From assembly GCA_027886175.1 (NCBI GenBank), contig JAJNNQ010000003.1, positions 8,032,001-8,096,000 on the forward strand: a stretch of DNA of 64,000 nt, in the 5' to 3' direction. Positions 1 through 11,185 of this stretch are shown here, in pieces. The translations under genes and the position numbers were made by a program. This DNA is from Phylloscopus collybita. Lineage: Eukaryota; Chordata; Aves; Passeriformes; Phylloscopidae. Numbering within the stretch: position 1 is the stretch's first letter; every line of letters begins with the position of its first letter. The notes beneath the pieces were generated by a model. The model searched no databases. It was not told the origin of the DNA and saw only the letters and a program-made list of their open reading frames with translations.

Positions 1-3000
1 ACGAAATCTTTCAGACCAGTTTGGAAATGGCTGTATTAGACCCACAGCAGTTAGGTGTGTTAGTGTTGTGTGTAATTCTGCTTTAATGGACTGCTCTAAT
101 GGTGGTTTTTACTGCTTTGAAGCCTCAGCAATACTTACAGGCTTAGTTTCACAAGCAGCCTTTAAATTTGGTACAAGTATTTGCACATGCAAATCACTGG
201 GTGGTGTCTGCCTACCCACATACTGCTCCTACTTGTTACTGCTCATACTGTTACATCTTGCAGCATTATTATAGAATTCCAGGGCTCTGGGCACAGAGCA
301 GGACTTGTGCAAGCACCAATTTCCCTGATGCTACAGTGATGCCAGAGACAGCAGAGAGATGCAGGCAGGCTGGGGACACCAGAGCTCTCCCCAAAAGAGC
401 AGGATGAGGGTGGAGTCAGCACCCCGGTGACCGAATCACTGCCCACCCCTTTGAGTTGTTTGGTGGGACAATTTTTGCAGATTTGTCCTCCTGAGGGAGA
501 GGCAGAGCCCAAAGGTATTTTTGATTGAAATCACAAGGACTAGAGCTGACCAGGAGCAGGGTTGGCCATTTGATACTTAATGAGGGGACAAGGGATGATA
601 TGGAGGAGACACTTGAAGCACAAGTGGCATGTGAGGAGACCTCTTTGGGTAACTGACACTGGCACTGCAAGGAGTTAAAGGAGGGGAGAAGGGAACAGCT
701 CCTCCCTCACATAGTCCCCACAGACACACATCTATAGTGCTGTAAACCTGCAGGGAAAGGGCTGATGGCAACACAGAGGTGTACACATTGATGTACACAT
801 ACAGAGCCTTTCTTATTCCTGCATGATATTTCAATGACTGCAATTAATGAGAATATGGATGCCATTCCTGCTTTGCAGGCCTCATGCCACTTTGGCTGAG
901 TCCAGCCTCTCCACATGAAGCCCTGTCCTTCTATGCAAGGGTGTCCCAAAATGAGACAGGGCATGCTTGCCCAAGGACCTCTGCACTCCTCCCAGAACTC
1001 CAGACATCTCCCAGCAGTCTCCCATTACATCCCACCCTGCTCCCAGCCTGAGCATACTGCCCCTCACAGACCCTTGGCACTGAGTTGTGACTGTGCCAAA
1101 CAAGATATTTTTTCCTCCTTCATCGCTGGCCTTTCTGAAATATCTTCCATACATCTGCATGTGATGAGGGAATTCTCACCTGAAAATCCTTCTTGTGCTG
1201 CTGCCTGCTTTTCACTGGCTTCCCAAGCCTGTGCTGTAACTCCCCAATTTGCTATGGAAGCATTGTTCTTGCAGCCCATCTGCACTATTAAAAAAAGCTG
1301 GTAAGTGCTGAGATGAAAATATGAGCTGTTTTCTGTAGGTTGGCTCTAAAGTTCTGTAACTGCTGGCAAGTATATGTGCATTGGGAGGAGCAAGAGAAGG
1401 AAAAGCTGGTTGGATTTTATTGCTTTGATTTAAATAAAAAATGGATTCTTCTTTAAGAGCTGAAGGTTATTTGGTGCTTAAGAAGATTTTGCAATGTTTT
1501 ACTCAAGCAGCACTGAAAGGGTAAACAAACAAATTACAGCAAGGCAGGATAGGTGATCATGGGGCAAAGCAGGTCAGTAGAAAAAATAAAAAGAAAAATC
1601 CATCCATAAATAAACATGCATGAAAGGGGGAGCCTGAAAGCACAGCTAAGGCCACAATCTAGGACCACAGAGAATGCTCCTATATTAGCACCCAAAGTTT
1701 TGATTGCATCTAATGAAAAAAAAAAAAAAAACAAACCAAAAAACCCAACATTCTTTGTCTCTCAAACTGAACTTTTGAAAAGTCTGTAGATGTAAATAAA
1801 TTTTGTCCAAAGGGTCATCTCAAATGCTATATTGTACACAGCAGTGTGATTACAGTGAACAAGAATTAGGAGATCCTAAAACACGCTGACAGCCTCTAAC
1901 ATGCCTTATTGTGCTCCAGTGCTCCAGCTCGTATGGTACAGTCAGGGGACCACACACAGTTCATAACAGTCATAATGGAAAATTGCACGGGCTGGTCTAG
2001 CTGGGCATAATTGGATGGGCAAGAAATTGAGTTTTCCAGCTTTCAGAGTTGTTTACTTGACCTGTTTTAATTTTAGTTGAGATGGAATAATACGTTTCTC
2101 CAGGAAATAGCCCGGAGTTGTCACTTTTTAGCCTAATAAATCTCATCTTCAGAAGTGTCTCTAAGAAGTTCACATTTCTAATGGCAAAGAATGCAAACTC
2201 TTTTGACACTATAGATTAAATCCAGAGTAGTTTTACAACAGCATTTACACTGAACCAATTGAAGTGCTTGAAAGTTTTATAGGAACCAACACTGGGGGTT
2301 TTTTACAAGATCACTTGACCTGCTCTCTCCCACTCTGCCAGGCTGCAATTTACTTCTTCTGACATATCCCTAATGCAAGTCCTGGTGTGCCAGTGTCACC
2401 TTGAATTATGCTTATTTTGAAAGCTTGTGGACATCCCTGTTGGCCCCCCTTGGGAAAAGCACTTTTGGACTGACTGCTGAGAATTAGTATTGGACTGTGT
2501 TTACTTTGCTGCAAGTCCAGCAGCTCTTTGGGCTGAAATTTGAGAAGAGGCTACCAAGCTATTTTTAAAAACAAATGGGTCTTAAGCCATGCAACTTTGT
2601 AGGCCAACATACCAGAGGCTGCAGAGCTCAGAGTTGTTATGCTTTCTTAGGCAAGTACCTGTTTATAAAACAGTGTCATAAATAAGGAGGGTTTGCACCA
2701 GCACAGTGTCTTTTGGCTGGATTATTGTCATGGTGCACTGGATTCTGACAACACTTGGCTGGCCTGCATAGCTCAGTTGAAAGTTTTTGCCACACCAGTT
2801 TTGGAGTGACTGAAAAAAAGTCTTAAAAAGGTGTGAAACTCAACGTCCTGACATATGAGCCATGGCCTATGAGAAGAGTTGTCCCCAGAGGGCACCAATG
2901 CTTTGGGGTGTTCCTCATTGCCAGAAAGAGTCTTTGAGATAGAATGGCATAGATTAAATCAGCCTTAGACTGTTCTCATTTACATCTCAGTCTGAATTCA

Positions 3001-3149
3001 CTTATCCAGTACCCAAAATAAGGTATTTTTTTCCCTTTTCAGTTCTGTGTCAATCTGACTTGAGGTTCCTTAAAGTCACTGTACCCCAGCACCATTTTTC
3101 CAGCAGCATTCTTGCAGCAGTGTAATTGGAGCTTCTGAGACTTTCAACC
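1..3149. other. Non-coding stretch, no gene seen
   Basis: All frames are broken by frequent stops. The longest open frame is 129 codons (915-1,304, plus strand) and shows no domain, signal peptide or repeat I recognise. Small items seen: an octamer motif ATGCAAAT at 187-194, a short direct duplication of TGTACACAT at 780-801, and an A16 run at 1,716-1,731. No transposon family was recognised. Confidence 0.7.
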
Positions 3150-3166
3150 TTTTTTTTTTTTTTTTT
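3150..3166. repeat. T17 homopolymer
   Basis: An uninterrupted run of 17 T, read directly. Confidence 0.95.
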
Positions 3167-5588
3167 CCTCCAGTGGTCAGTTTAGCAGTAGTTTTATTTA
3201 TCAAAATGTGGAACTGCAGCATTAAAGAAAGATCTCAGTAACTTAAAGCTTCGAAAAAAAAAAAATCACAGTTGGCATAAGCCAAGAAAATAAGCCATTT
3301 TAAGGCAAACTGAAAATATTTCTAGTCATTGAATCATGCAGGAATCTCCTCCCCACTCCTGCTCCCCTCTGTCTGAACCAGACTTGTCCGTTTGGACCCT
3401 GGTGTGTTACCAGGACACTCTGGAAGAAACTCGTCTGGTCTTCCACACTGATTTGAGTTTCTCTGACTCAGTGGAAAATTTGCCTTGACTTCATGGCAGC
3501 TGGATCAAGCTTTCTGCAACTAAATAAAGGATCCCATTTTCCAGGCTTTTGTATGGTGTCTCAGCACTGCAAAATCTGTTCAGGTTATTAAAAATAATTA
3601 TGTCATCAAACTGATTTTTATTCCTTTATATTTTGGCTCAAAAAATAAAATAGGAAAAAAAAAAGGCATAAACTCATTAAGCCCTAATCTAAAACAAAAG
3701 TTTGGAGCCAAATGTCCATGTTCAGTCTTTTCATTCTTTAGACAAGTGTCCTATTAGACAGAGATAACACATAAGGGGTACAGATGACAAACAGCACATT
3801 CATAGGATCTGTATTCACTGAACAGAAAAGAAAAAGTGTGTATTTACCAGTAATTAACATGTTAACTAGTGTTTGGTGAAATCCATAATATGATTAAAAA
3901 AATAAGAATTCCTGGATTACAGGGAAGAGCAATTACCTAAATAAAAGCAACTGAAAAGTTGTCCAGAGGTATATAATAACAATAATAAAAAAGATCCCCC
4001 TCCCCAGTGGGAAATGATTACACAGTAATCCATGCCACTTAGTCAAATATCAGAAAAGGATTCCATAGACCCATAATTAGCAATGTAACAAGCAGAGCCT
4101 TGAGAAAACAAGCTGGTCCTCAAGACAATAATCTTCATTGCTAGCACCCATCCAGCAGCCTTCGACTCAAGGAGTGAAAGAGGCAGGCGAGATAATAAAG
4201 GGACCTAAGAGAGCCAGCAGGAAAGTTCCCCATGTGCTACTTTGAGTGGCCTTCAAGGGGGTAAAAAGGGGAGAGGTAGGAGGGGGCAAAGCAGTGATGC
4301 CCTCCCCTCCCAAAAAAGAATGAAAAAGAAAGGAAAAGAATCCAAGTTGCTTCTGCAGAAGCTGCCTAGCGACACACAACTAATTACTAAGACCGGTCCC
4401 CTGTTTGCAGATCTTGTTATCAGTAAAAATAATAATAAAATGAGCCCTAGCAGTCTGGATATCTGCAATTACAGTGTGAATTGCATGAGAGGATTATATG
4501 AAGTGCTCTTGGCGTGGAGGGTGGGGGACCAAGGCGCTTCAACTTGAGAGCAGAAAGCAGCTGCTTTGGGGCTTTGCACCTGCTGCTCACCAGGCTGTTT
4601 TCACCTCTAGACGAAAACAGGCTTCTCTCTCCTCCTCTGTCTCCTTTCTTTTCACACAGTGCACAAATGTAAAAACAGAGAAGGATTTTTTTTTTATTTA
4701 AAAAATAAAAGAGAAGAAAAACAAGGAGAAAAAAAAAAATGGACAGAAAATGAAATTGTCTTCTTAAAGAAGTTTCTCTGAAGCAACATGAGGGGCGTCT
4801 TAGGGCAACCAAGGGGAATCTGAAGATGGAGTGTGGGGCCAAAGAAACAGGCAAGCGGCTCCATTTTAATGCAGAGGCAGCAGACAGAGTGCGATCTGAG
4901 ATTGGCAAAGTTTCAATGTAAATCCAGGGGGGCAAGGGGGATGGGGCTGGGATGAGAAGAAAGGACTCTTTTACTGTTTCATGCTTCTAAGTCCTGCCGA
5001 TCAGCATAAGCTCAGCTCTACATTCTGGGAATAGCAATGAGGCACACACAACAATCAAAACACCCTAAATCTGTTTGATGATTCAGACACTTCGTGCATC
5101 TGCACCGACAAAATGGGACTTCAATTAAATAACTTGCAGATTTCCACAGAGGGGGGAAAAAGTCGGGGGAACATGAGGATTTTTAATTAGTAACTCTGAA
5201 TACAAGCCGTTTTTTTAATTAGGTGTTTGCACTACCACTTTATTCTTAAAGGGAGATTTGTAAGCGCGTGGGATTGTTGTGAAAGAAGATCCTGGACAGT
5301 TTGTTCCTAACATTTTGTTGCAACCTGCATTTGCTCCTAAACAGCTTTTCTTTAGCCAAGGAAACTCAGCTACAACTCCAAGCAACTTGTTCAAACGAAG
5401 GCCGAGGTTTTTTTGGAAGTTTTAAGTGCATACACACATCCATAAATACATATAAGTGTACATGTAATGCCCGGAGTATATGTAGTGCCAAGAGCAGGTT
5501 TCAAGGTTTCAATGTCTGTGCTGTGGCCCTGCAAGAGTTTTCTTGTGGTTCTGTGTTTCAGATTACTCTTTGCGACTAATCTAGTTAA
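3167..5588. other. Non-coding stretch, AT- and purine-rich
   Basis: No gene is seen. The 162-codon minus-strand frame at 4,447-4,935 is rich in F, L and K because it crosses A/T runs near 4,685-4,740, so it is not credible as a protein. A purine-rich block lies at about 4,240-4,345. TAATTA-type homeodomain cores occur at about 5,185 and 5,217 in a repeat-free segment (4,970-5,280), which could be regulatory, but nothing in the sequence proves it. Confidence 0.6.
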
Positions 5589-5605
5589 ATATATATATAT
5601 ATATA
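5589..5605. repeat. Short (AT)n microsatellite
   Basis: Seventeen bases of strict AT alternation. Confidence 0.9.
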
Positions 5606-5778
5606 AAATAGAAACTGCAGGCATTATATTCATAACTGCACAATACACGAGGTTTAAACAGAGACAGTAGAAGTTTGTCACAGAGTTGAATGAAATTCCC
5701 ATATGACTTCACTGCTCTGCAGCCACCACTTTTAGAACAAACCACTAATGATTGCAAGCTTCAGAGTCTGAAAAATGA

Positions 5779-5847
5779 TGGGTGAAATCCCAGACCCTTT
5801 GAAGTCATTGAGTGCTTTTCATTCACTATTGGGGTCAGGATTCATGC
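5779..5847. repeat. Ancient palindromic (MITE-like) element
   Basis: The left arm begins GGGTGAAATCC and holds TTTGAAGTCATTG. The right arm ends GGGGTCAGGATTCATGC. Reverse-complementing the right arm gives an imperfect match to the left, so the whole is a degraded inverted repeat with a short centre. This layout, with a GAAGTCA core and GGATTTCACC-like ends, is one I remember as a very old dispersed family in reptile and bird genomes. No Repbase name is claimed. Confidence 0.55.
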
Positions 5848-6553
5848 TCAAAATCTCTCGAGTGTGCACTGGCATGGCACAGTGATGTACAGGTCTCTCA
5901 CATGCACATGCACTGTGAACCTGCAAAATCTGCTGTGAAAAGGCATCCTCCCTGTGGCAGGCCGTGGTTTTTGGAGCCTTAGAAGACACATTTGGTCTTT
6001 TTAGTAGACAAACCACTTAGGAGACTAGAATGAGGACACTTTTGTGGTAATTTAAAAAATTTGGCCAACGAGGAAACTGAGGAATACACCTATTTTTGCA
6101 TCTTTATCTCTCAGTTCTTGGACATTATTTTTTTCTTTGATAAAACATTACAATGATGTGGAAGAGATTAAAAGTTGAATTTCTCAATACCCACCCAACC
6201 CTCCCCCGCCTTTTCCTAACCGGGGTACAGCAAGATCATATAAAGAGAGACCATGATCATTTATCCAAATGCAAACAAACCTAAGTATGAGGATTTACCA
6301 CAGCCTGACTTTCTTTTTTAAAAAATTTATTTCATGTGTTAATACAAAGACTATTTAGCAAAAGTAGAATGCCAGGATTTGCATATGAATAGGTACCTAA
6401 AGATCAACGAGATCAACTCATTAGGGCCTGAACATCTAAACATACCAAAGTCAAAGAGGCCAGAGCTCAAGAGCCTGGCTGCTGAGATTCCCAGTGACTA
6501 ATCCAAGCAAAGCTGATAGTTTTAAACTTATTAGTATTTTTTCCTGCCTTAAC

Positions 6554-6554
<1 letters not shown>
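5848..6554. other. Non-coding stretch
   Basis: No gene and no recognised repeat. It holds ATTTGCAT, a reverse octamer, at about 6,377-6,384 followed by ATGAAT, a POU-factor-like layout. GAGGAAACTGAGG at about 6,069 resembles a MIR-type SINE but is too short to call. Confidence 0.6.

Positions 6555-6594
<40 letters not shown>
6555..6594. repeat. A40 homopolymer
   Basis: Forty uninterrupted A. No gene-like or SINE-like body is recognisable upstream, so this cannot be called the tail of a retrocopy. Pure tracts this long mutate quickly, and the length in an assembly may be inexact. Confidence 0.95.
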
Positions 6595-6597
<3 letters not shown>

Positions 6598-6630
6598 TTT
6601 ACCTGAAATCAAAGCTCAGTCCAAGGAAAA

Positions 6631-6675
6631 TAGCCTTGTAGCCTTGTGATTGTGTCTGGGACTTGTCTGGGACTT
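6631..6675. repeat. Two adjoining micro-duplications
   Basis: TAGCCTTG is duplicated head-to-tail at 6,631-6,646, and GTCTGGGACTT at 6,654-6,675, both perfect. They are eight bases apart and look like replication-slippage products. Confidence 0.85.
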
Positions 6676-6694
6676 AATTTCCTGCTTTACCACA

Positions 6695-6726
6695 AGGTTT
6701 CTCTATGGCATTGGGCAAGTCATTTA
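6695..6726 (+). repeat. MIR/CORE-type SINE, left piece (interrupted)
   Basis: GGGCAAGTCATTTA matches the conserved motif in the middle of tRNA-derived CORE/MIR-type SINEs, in plus orientation. The next part of the same element appears only at 6,969, so the copy seems to have been split by the repeat at 6,727-6,968. The tRNA-like head upstream is not clearly recognisable. Confidence 0.5.
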
Positions 6727-6968
6727 GGAAGGGATTCGCCTGACCCAGCAGTATCTGTCTCGAAGGGAGGGATTTTAACTACCTCATCATCCGGGCTCCC
6801 TTTGCAGTCAACGTGAAAACAGGCACTTCCCAAAGGGCTGTTCATTCTTGCTGTAGTATCCCCTCCTAAGACAGTGTCTAAATCTCTGGCTGCAGGTGCT
6901 TATCTCGTCCTCTTGCCTATGCCAAGAGTGTCTCATAGTTCAGACTGAAATGAGTATGAAGTCTGATG
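6727..6968. repeat. Old dispersed amniote repeat nested in a SINE
   Basis: This 242-bp segment sits between two collinear SINE pieces. It contains GGATTCGCCTGACCCAGC, a GAAGGGAGGGATT stretch and GGCTCCCTTTGCAGTCAAC, which I remember as parts of an old interspersed repeat of turtles and birds. The class is unknown to me; a non-autonomous DNA transposon is possible. No coding potential is visible. Confidence 0.45.
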
Positions 6969-7112
6969 TGCCTCAGTTCATCATCTGTAAAATGGGATTA
7001 AGTGATTAATGCTACCTCTATCTCATGGGTGAGTTAGGAAGTGGAATATATTATAAACCACGAGATGTTCAGATATTAAAATAGTGAGAGTGATATGAGT
7101 GCCATAAAAAGA
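6969..7112 (+). repeat. MIR/CORE-type SINE, right piece
   Basis: GCCTCAGTTCATCATCTGTAAAATGGGATTAA is the most conserved block of the CORE/MIR SINE class. It is followed by the expected CTACCTC...CTCATGGGTGAG region and a tail (GATGTTCAGATATTAAAATAG) like that of the reptile and bird versions. It continues the piece ending at 6,726. Confidence 0.75.
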
Positions 7113-7116
7113 TAAG

Positions 7117-7190
7117 GTCCTGATCCAGTATCTGTGGCAACCAAGGGAATCTCTCCTCTGGCCTTTTGTGGGTATTAGATCAATCAATCC
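7117..7190. repeat. Ancient palindromic element, degraded
   Basis: GGTCCTGATCCAG on the left is mirrored imperfectly by TTAGATCAATCAATCC on the right, with AGGGAATCTCTCC near the centre. This fits a decayed member of the short palindromic repeats of amniotes whose ends read like GGCCTGATCC. Arms are short and worn. Confidence 0.35.
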
Positions 7191-7599
7191 CCAGTGACAT
7201 TATCCATTCACTGCAGAGTAAGTGAAGGTATGGCCAGAATTTTTCCACCGGCAGAGAAGGGAGAGGGTATGGGAAAGCCCTGACCTTACTCTATGCTTGA
7301 ATAGTAGGAAGAGGGAAAGCACAAACAGGCTTTCAAAGCTGCCTACAGGATTTGGACACATCAGCTTATTAATGTTAGCGGAAATTGGGCATCCACATCT
7401 CTGGAAATTTCAGCCTCTGCATTTGCAACACAAAAAGAGCCCAACCACAGAGGAGATATTTCCCTAATCTTGGCACCACTGCAGATTTTTGTTTGCGCTT
7501 CCTTGGATTAGACCTTTAGCAAACGACAGTGCTCGGATGTTGCAGGAAGGACGCATTTACTCCTCACCCACTCCAAGGTGTAGCAGGCAGTGTCAGGGC
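7191..7599. other. Non-coding stretch between fossils
   Basis: An 81-codon frame (7,222-7,467, plus) has no recognisable features. No repeat was identified. Confidence 0.55.
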
Positions 7600-7790
7600 A
7601 GCATATTCTCATGGCTAGATCCTGAGCCTGTCATTAAAACTGTCTTTTGACCTTGGGCAAGTCACTTAACCTCAGTTTCCTCTGACTGTAAAATGTAGAT
7701 AAAATATTCCCTGCCTCACGGCAGTGTTGGGAAGATTAACAGTTAGACATTGTTCTGAGAGCCTTGAATAAGAGCTGTGAGTGCATGCAG
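7600..7790 (+). repeat. MIR/CORE-type SINE
   Basis: TTTTGACCTTGGGCAAGTCACTTAACC (7,646-7,672) runs directly into CTCAGTTTCCTCTGACTGTAAAATG (7,671-7,695). It is followed by the expected CCTGCCTCACGGCAGTGTTGGGAAGATTAA. This is the canonical order of the CORE/MIR SINE body in plus orientation. The tRNA-derived head (before 7,640) and the tail after 7,740 are worn, so the ends are approximate. Confidence 0.85.
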
Positions 7791-8737
7791 AACACTGTTT
7801 CTATTGGATACTGCTTTCTCTTTCTACATACAGAAGGGCTGACTTTTAAACTGGCAAGAAGCCCAGGCCCGTGACTAGTGGTGTGCCCCATTTGAATGCA
7901 CAATAACTACAGTTGCATGCACAAATTGGGTATCCGTGCATGGAAACTGGACACACAGTTGTTTACAGAACAGAAGAGTTTCTCTCTCGTGCACCCTTGG
8001 AAAACTCAAGGACTCCATTTATTAAGTAGAAAAAGCAGTGCCACCACCCTTACAATATCAAACAGTTTCTGGGCAGCATTTTCAGCAGGTTAATAAGGTA
8101 TAATATCATTCCCTCCAGAGACTGTAAGGTTGGCACTTTATGTTGACCTGAGTTAAAATTTCACACTCATCTTACAGCTCTTGCAGACTGTCTTGGTTTG
8201 AAAGTGCCAGGCGAGACGTTTTGAGGAAGTTGAGAAGGGAAAAGATTTGCAGGTATTTTGTTTGATGTGTGTAAATCAGGGCTGAAATAAATGGCATAGG
8301 TGGAGTTTACCCAGAGATAAATTGGACTTGGCTGTGAATCTGGCACTCTTTATATACGAGCCCATAAACAAACCACAGTCAGGACAGCAGACACGTTGTG
8401 TGAAGCCTCAGGAGGGCTGCTTGGCCAGGGCTTGGGCTCTGCTACCCTCACTAAAGAGCCCTGCCTGCTCTTTGGGTGGGGGTGTGCTGGAGAGCTGTGG
8501 GGATCCCAGAAGCAGCAAGCTGTGATGGGAGGAATGGAGGCTGAGTACTCTTTGCACAATCTGATCTCCAGGCATTTTCCATAATCATAACTCCAAGAAG
8601 AAAAAGAAATAATGAATAATGTGGGGGTGAGAGGAGAAGAGAGAGGGAGCGAGGGCAGAGAGCCACTGGCCAGGACAGCATTATTTTTTCTTACTCACAG
8701 AACTCCTTTTGCTACAAAAGCTAAACCTTCAAGCAGT
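7791..8737. other. Non-coding stretch
   Basis: No gene is seen; overlapping short frames on both strands at 8,320-8,680 are noise. TGTCTTGGTTTGAAAG at about 8,190 resembles the edge of a songbird LTR, but the similarity ends at once. Confidence 0.6.
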
Positions 8738-8776
8738 AATACATTTCTGTATTCTCAAATACATTTCTGTATTCTC
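8738..8776. repeat. 20-bp unit, two tandem copies
   Basis: AATACATTTCTGTATTCTCA at 8,738-8,757 is repeated immediately (19 of 20 bases present) at 8,758-8,776. The identity suggests a recent duplication. Confidence 0.9.
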
Positions 8777-8796
8777 TGCTTTCTCTCTGGCTGTCC

Positions 8797-8819
8797 CTAG
8801 ATACCCTGGAGGTATCTAG
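8797..8819. repeat. Perfect 9-bp inverted repeat, 5-nt loop
   Basis: CTAGATACC (8,797-8,805) and GGTATCTAG (8,811-8,819) are exact reverse complements around CTGGA. It lies 20 bases after the tandem duplication. No following T-run suggests a terminator function. Confidence 0.8.
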
Positions 8820-10689
8820 AAGAGATGGCAGCAAGGTTTTGCAAAGCTTTCTCAGGCCACACAGCTTCAGGCACAACCTGCTCCAAGAGCAACCCCTTTA
8901 CAGGCACCTTCCCATGCCCCAGGCCTGGTCTGTGCTGTGGCCCTGTGAGCAGCAGGAGTCAGTGCTCCTCTCACACCTCCACAGACTGAAAGGAGTGATA
9001 TTCTGGGATGGCATCAGGCCTTGTTGCCTTATTTATGGTGAAGGAGCTGGCTGCATAGGCCTCTCTTCAGGGTGGGTGAGCAGCATCAGCTTAGGATGTC
9101 CCCATCACTACGGCTTATCTGCTTTAAGCAGTAATACACTAATTTACTACTGTGGTAGGAATGATTGAAATCTTTAGACATAATGGAGGAAGTTTAATAG
9201 GGTCTACTGAGAAACCCAGGTGTTTAGATCAGCTTAAAAATAATAACCTTCTCCCCTGCTGAGCACTTTCTTTTCACAATAAGCTCAGCTTTTATTCTTA
9301 ACCATAAAGACTACCTCAGACAGGAAATTATTCACGTGATTGGTCTTTACAAGTAGCGGAGGGTTTAAACTCGGGGCTGGAGAGGTCATTAGTGGACAGC
9401 CATGTGATTAACCTTTGCTTGCCCGTTTCTTTTCACACTTTGTTAACAGCTCCCATTATTGCCCTTCTGTGTCTCAAGGAAGTAGTTTATTGACAGTATT
9501 AAAAATACATAGCTACAAATTCCAAAGAGCCCATCCTTGTGTAAAACCTCCACTAATTTCTGGCCAGATGATATACATTGGGCAGAGCCCCTCAGTTTCT
9601 GGTCGAAGAGGATCCAGAAATAAATTTGCCCATTAGCACTGAATCTGAGTTAACACATTTGTTTCACCCATCGCAGGACCCGTTCCTGGGCCTGTCTCAG
9701 AAAGTTTTATACAGCAAAAAAAAGCTAAGATTTAGTTAAACAGTGCCATTAGCAGACCTTAATAGGAGTCCCACCAGACACAGAGTATCTTTGAGCAGAG
9801 ATGGGCATCCAAAGGACTTTAAAAACTTGATCAAAAGGATGAGGTCTTCCAGTGCTGTGGTTTGATTTTGAGATAATCCATCTGCTCCTTGCTTGTTTTC
9901 AAGCCTGGGGTTTGTGTCGGGCCTGCACTGGCCGTGCCCTGGGAGCAGAGCGGGGCACGGTCCCTCCCTCCGACACACACAGCCAGGGGGGCTCCTGCAC
10001 GGGGGCAGCTCTTCCCACAGCCACAGGAACCAGATAAAAACTGCACCCAGGCAAAAGCAAAATGCCATGAAAGGGGAACAGAACGCCTGTGAATGTGATA
10101 CCAAACAGCAGCAGTTTTGCACCGGTCTGGACTTTGCCAGTGTCTTGCACAAAATTAATAGTGAAGATGACAACAACAAAATGCTGCAGCAAGGGCTGGG
10201 GGCAGGGGAGAAGGGTGCCTCTTTTACTTATTTATTTTGCATTGTTGTTGCAGGGTAAGTTCAAGAGGGAGGTGAAAGGGAGGAGGTGTTCAATGGGGGC
10301 CTTTCCAAAGCAAAAGGGTCTTTTGGACAGAAAGAGAGTGTCAAGGCATTTTGACAGAAAGTGGCTGAATGTGTCTTTTCTAGTTAACTTCTTGTGAACT
10401 GTTGGGCATTTCCACACACAAAGGGGCACTTTCTTGGCAGCTGAGGAGCGAGGGCAGAAGTCAGAGAGGGCAAAAGCGGAAGAAAAAGGAGAACATCAGT
10501 TTATGAACGCAAAACTTACAGTAGAATTTTGGTTTTTAAGTAGAACATGTACACTGAAGAAAGCCTCTGGGCAGGCATAACTTCCTCAGCTGGCATTTAT
10601 TTGGCAGAAAACCCAAGCTTCAGTGAATTTAACTGCACTTCAGGAAGCATCCACCCACGACATCACTCAGCCTCTGCTCAACACAGCAG
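8820..10689. other. Non-coding stretch with possible regulatory blocks
   Basis: No gene is seen; the 147-codon minus-strand frame (9,736-10,179) overlaps competing frames on both strands. Two points stand out. The segment 9,250-9,420 is repeat-free and holds an E-box CACGTG (9,333-9,338) next to ATTGG, an inverted CCAAT. The segment 9,900-10,040 is clearly GC-rich with several CpG in an otherwise CpG-poor area. Either could be a regulatory element, but cross-species conservation cannot be judged here. Confidence 0.4.
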
Positions 10690-10731
10690 GGTGCTGAGCC
10701 CCTTCAGTTCCTCTTGAAGTTGCTCAGCACC
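10690..10731. repeat. Palindromic fossil, 10-bp perfect arms
   Basis: GGTGCTGAGC at 10,690-10,699 is an exact reverse complement of GCTCAGCACC at 10,722-10,731. The centre holds CTTCAGTTCCTCTTGAAGTT, itself nearly palindromic. The layout matches a short palindromic repeat I remember from reptile and bird genomes (GTGCTGAGCACC-type ends around a GAAGT core). Confidence 0.6.
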
Positions 10732-11131
10732 TTGCAGGGATGAGGCTGTAGCTCAGGATGGCTGTGAAGCACAAAGAAAATTCTGAGTTGTGTCAGTGAT
10801 CCTAGAGGTAGCTCAAGTGCCAGTGGCCCTGTTGTGTACATAATTTCTGATATCTGAACTGGATAATCTAATGCTGACTCAGATAGCTCTGCACTTTATT
10901 ACAGGTGAGATATGTCTAAGAATTCAGCACTTCTCCCTCAGTTATTCTATTTAGACTTAGGGGTTTTAAATTAAATGGGGAAATTAAAGCACTTGACAGA
11001 AGTGAAAACAAAGGATGTCTTTATGAAAGCTTCCATAAAGATAAACAACAAGGGAAGCACTTTATTTTTTTAGTTTTATTCACATCTGACTATTTCTTAA
11101 ACTATAATCCAAGCCAGACTAGGCCTTTTTT
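10732..11131. other. Non-coding stretch
   Basis: Nothing recognisable: no gene-like frame and no repeat. Confidence 0.6.
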
Positions 11132-11185
11132 TATGATCACATAGTAGGTATACATCAGAAGTGAGACAAGATTTGGAACTCAGTG
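11132..11185 (-). repeat. MIR-type SINE fragment, antisense
   Basis: ATGATCACATAGTAGGTATAC, then AGTGAGACAAGATTTGGAACTCAG, corresponds to the antisense of the tRNA-like head and following part of MIR-type SINEs (the GGTCACACAGC...GGATTTGAACCCAG region). About 50 bp survive. Confidence 0.5.

Noticed and set aside
4447..4935. 162-codon minus-strand frame
   Set aside because: Part of the length crosses A/T homopolymers giving F/L/K strings; no domain.
6065..6085. GAGGAAACTGAGG as an antisense MIR-type SINE
   Set aside because: Only 13 bases agree; flanks do not follow the family.
8185..8215. TGTCTTGGTTTGAAAG resembling the edge of a songbird LTR
   Set aside because: Similarity stops after about 16 bases and nothing downstream continues it.
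10240..10262. TTGTTGTTGCAGGGTAAGTTC, an acceptor touching a donor
   Set aside because: Acceptor AG and donor GT are separated by one base, leaving no exon.
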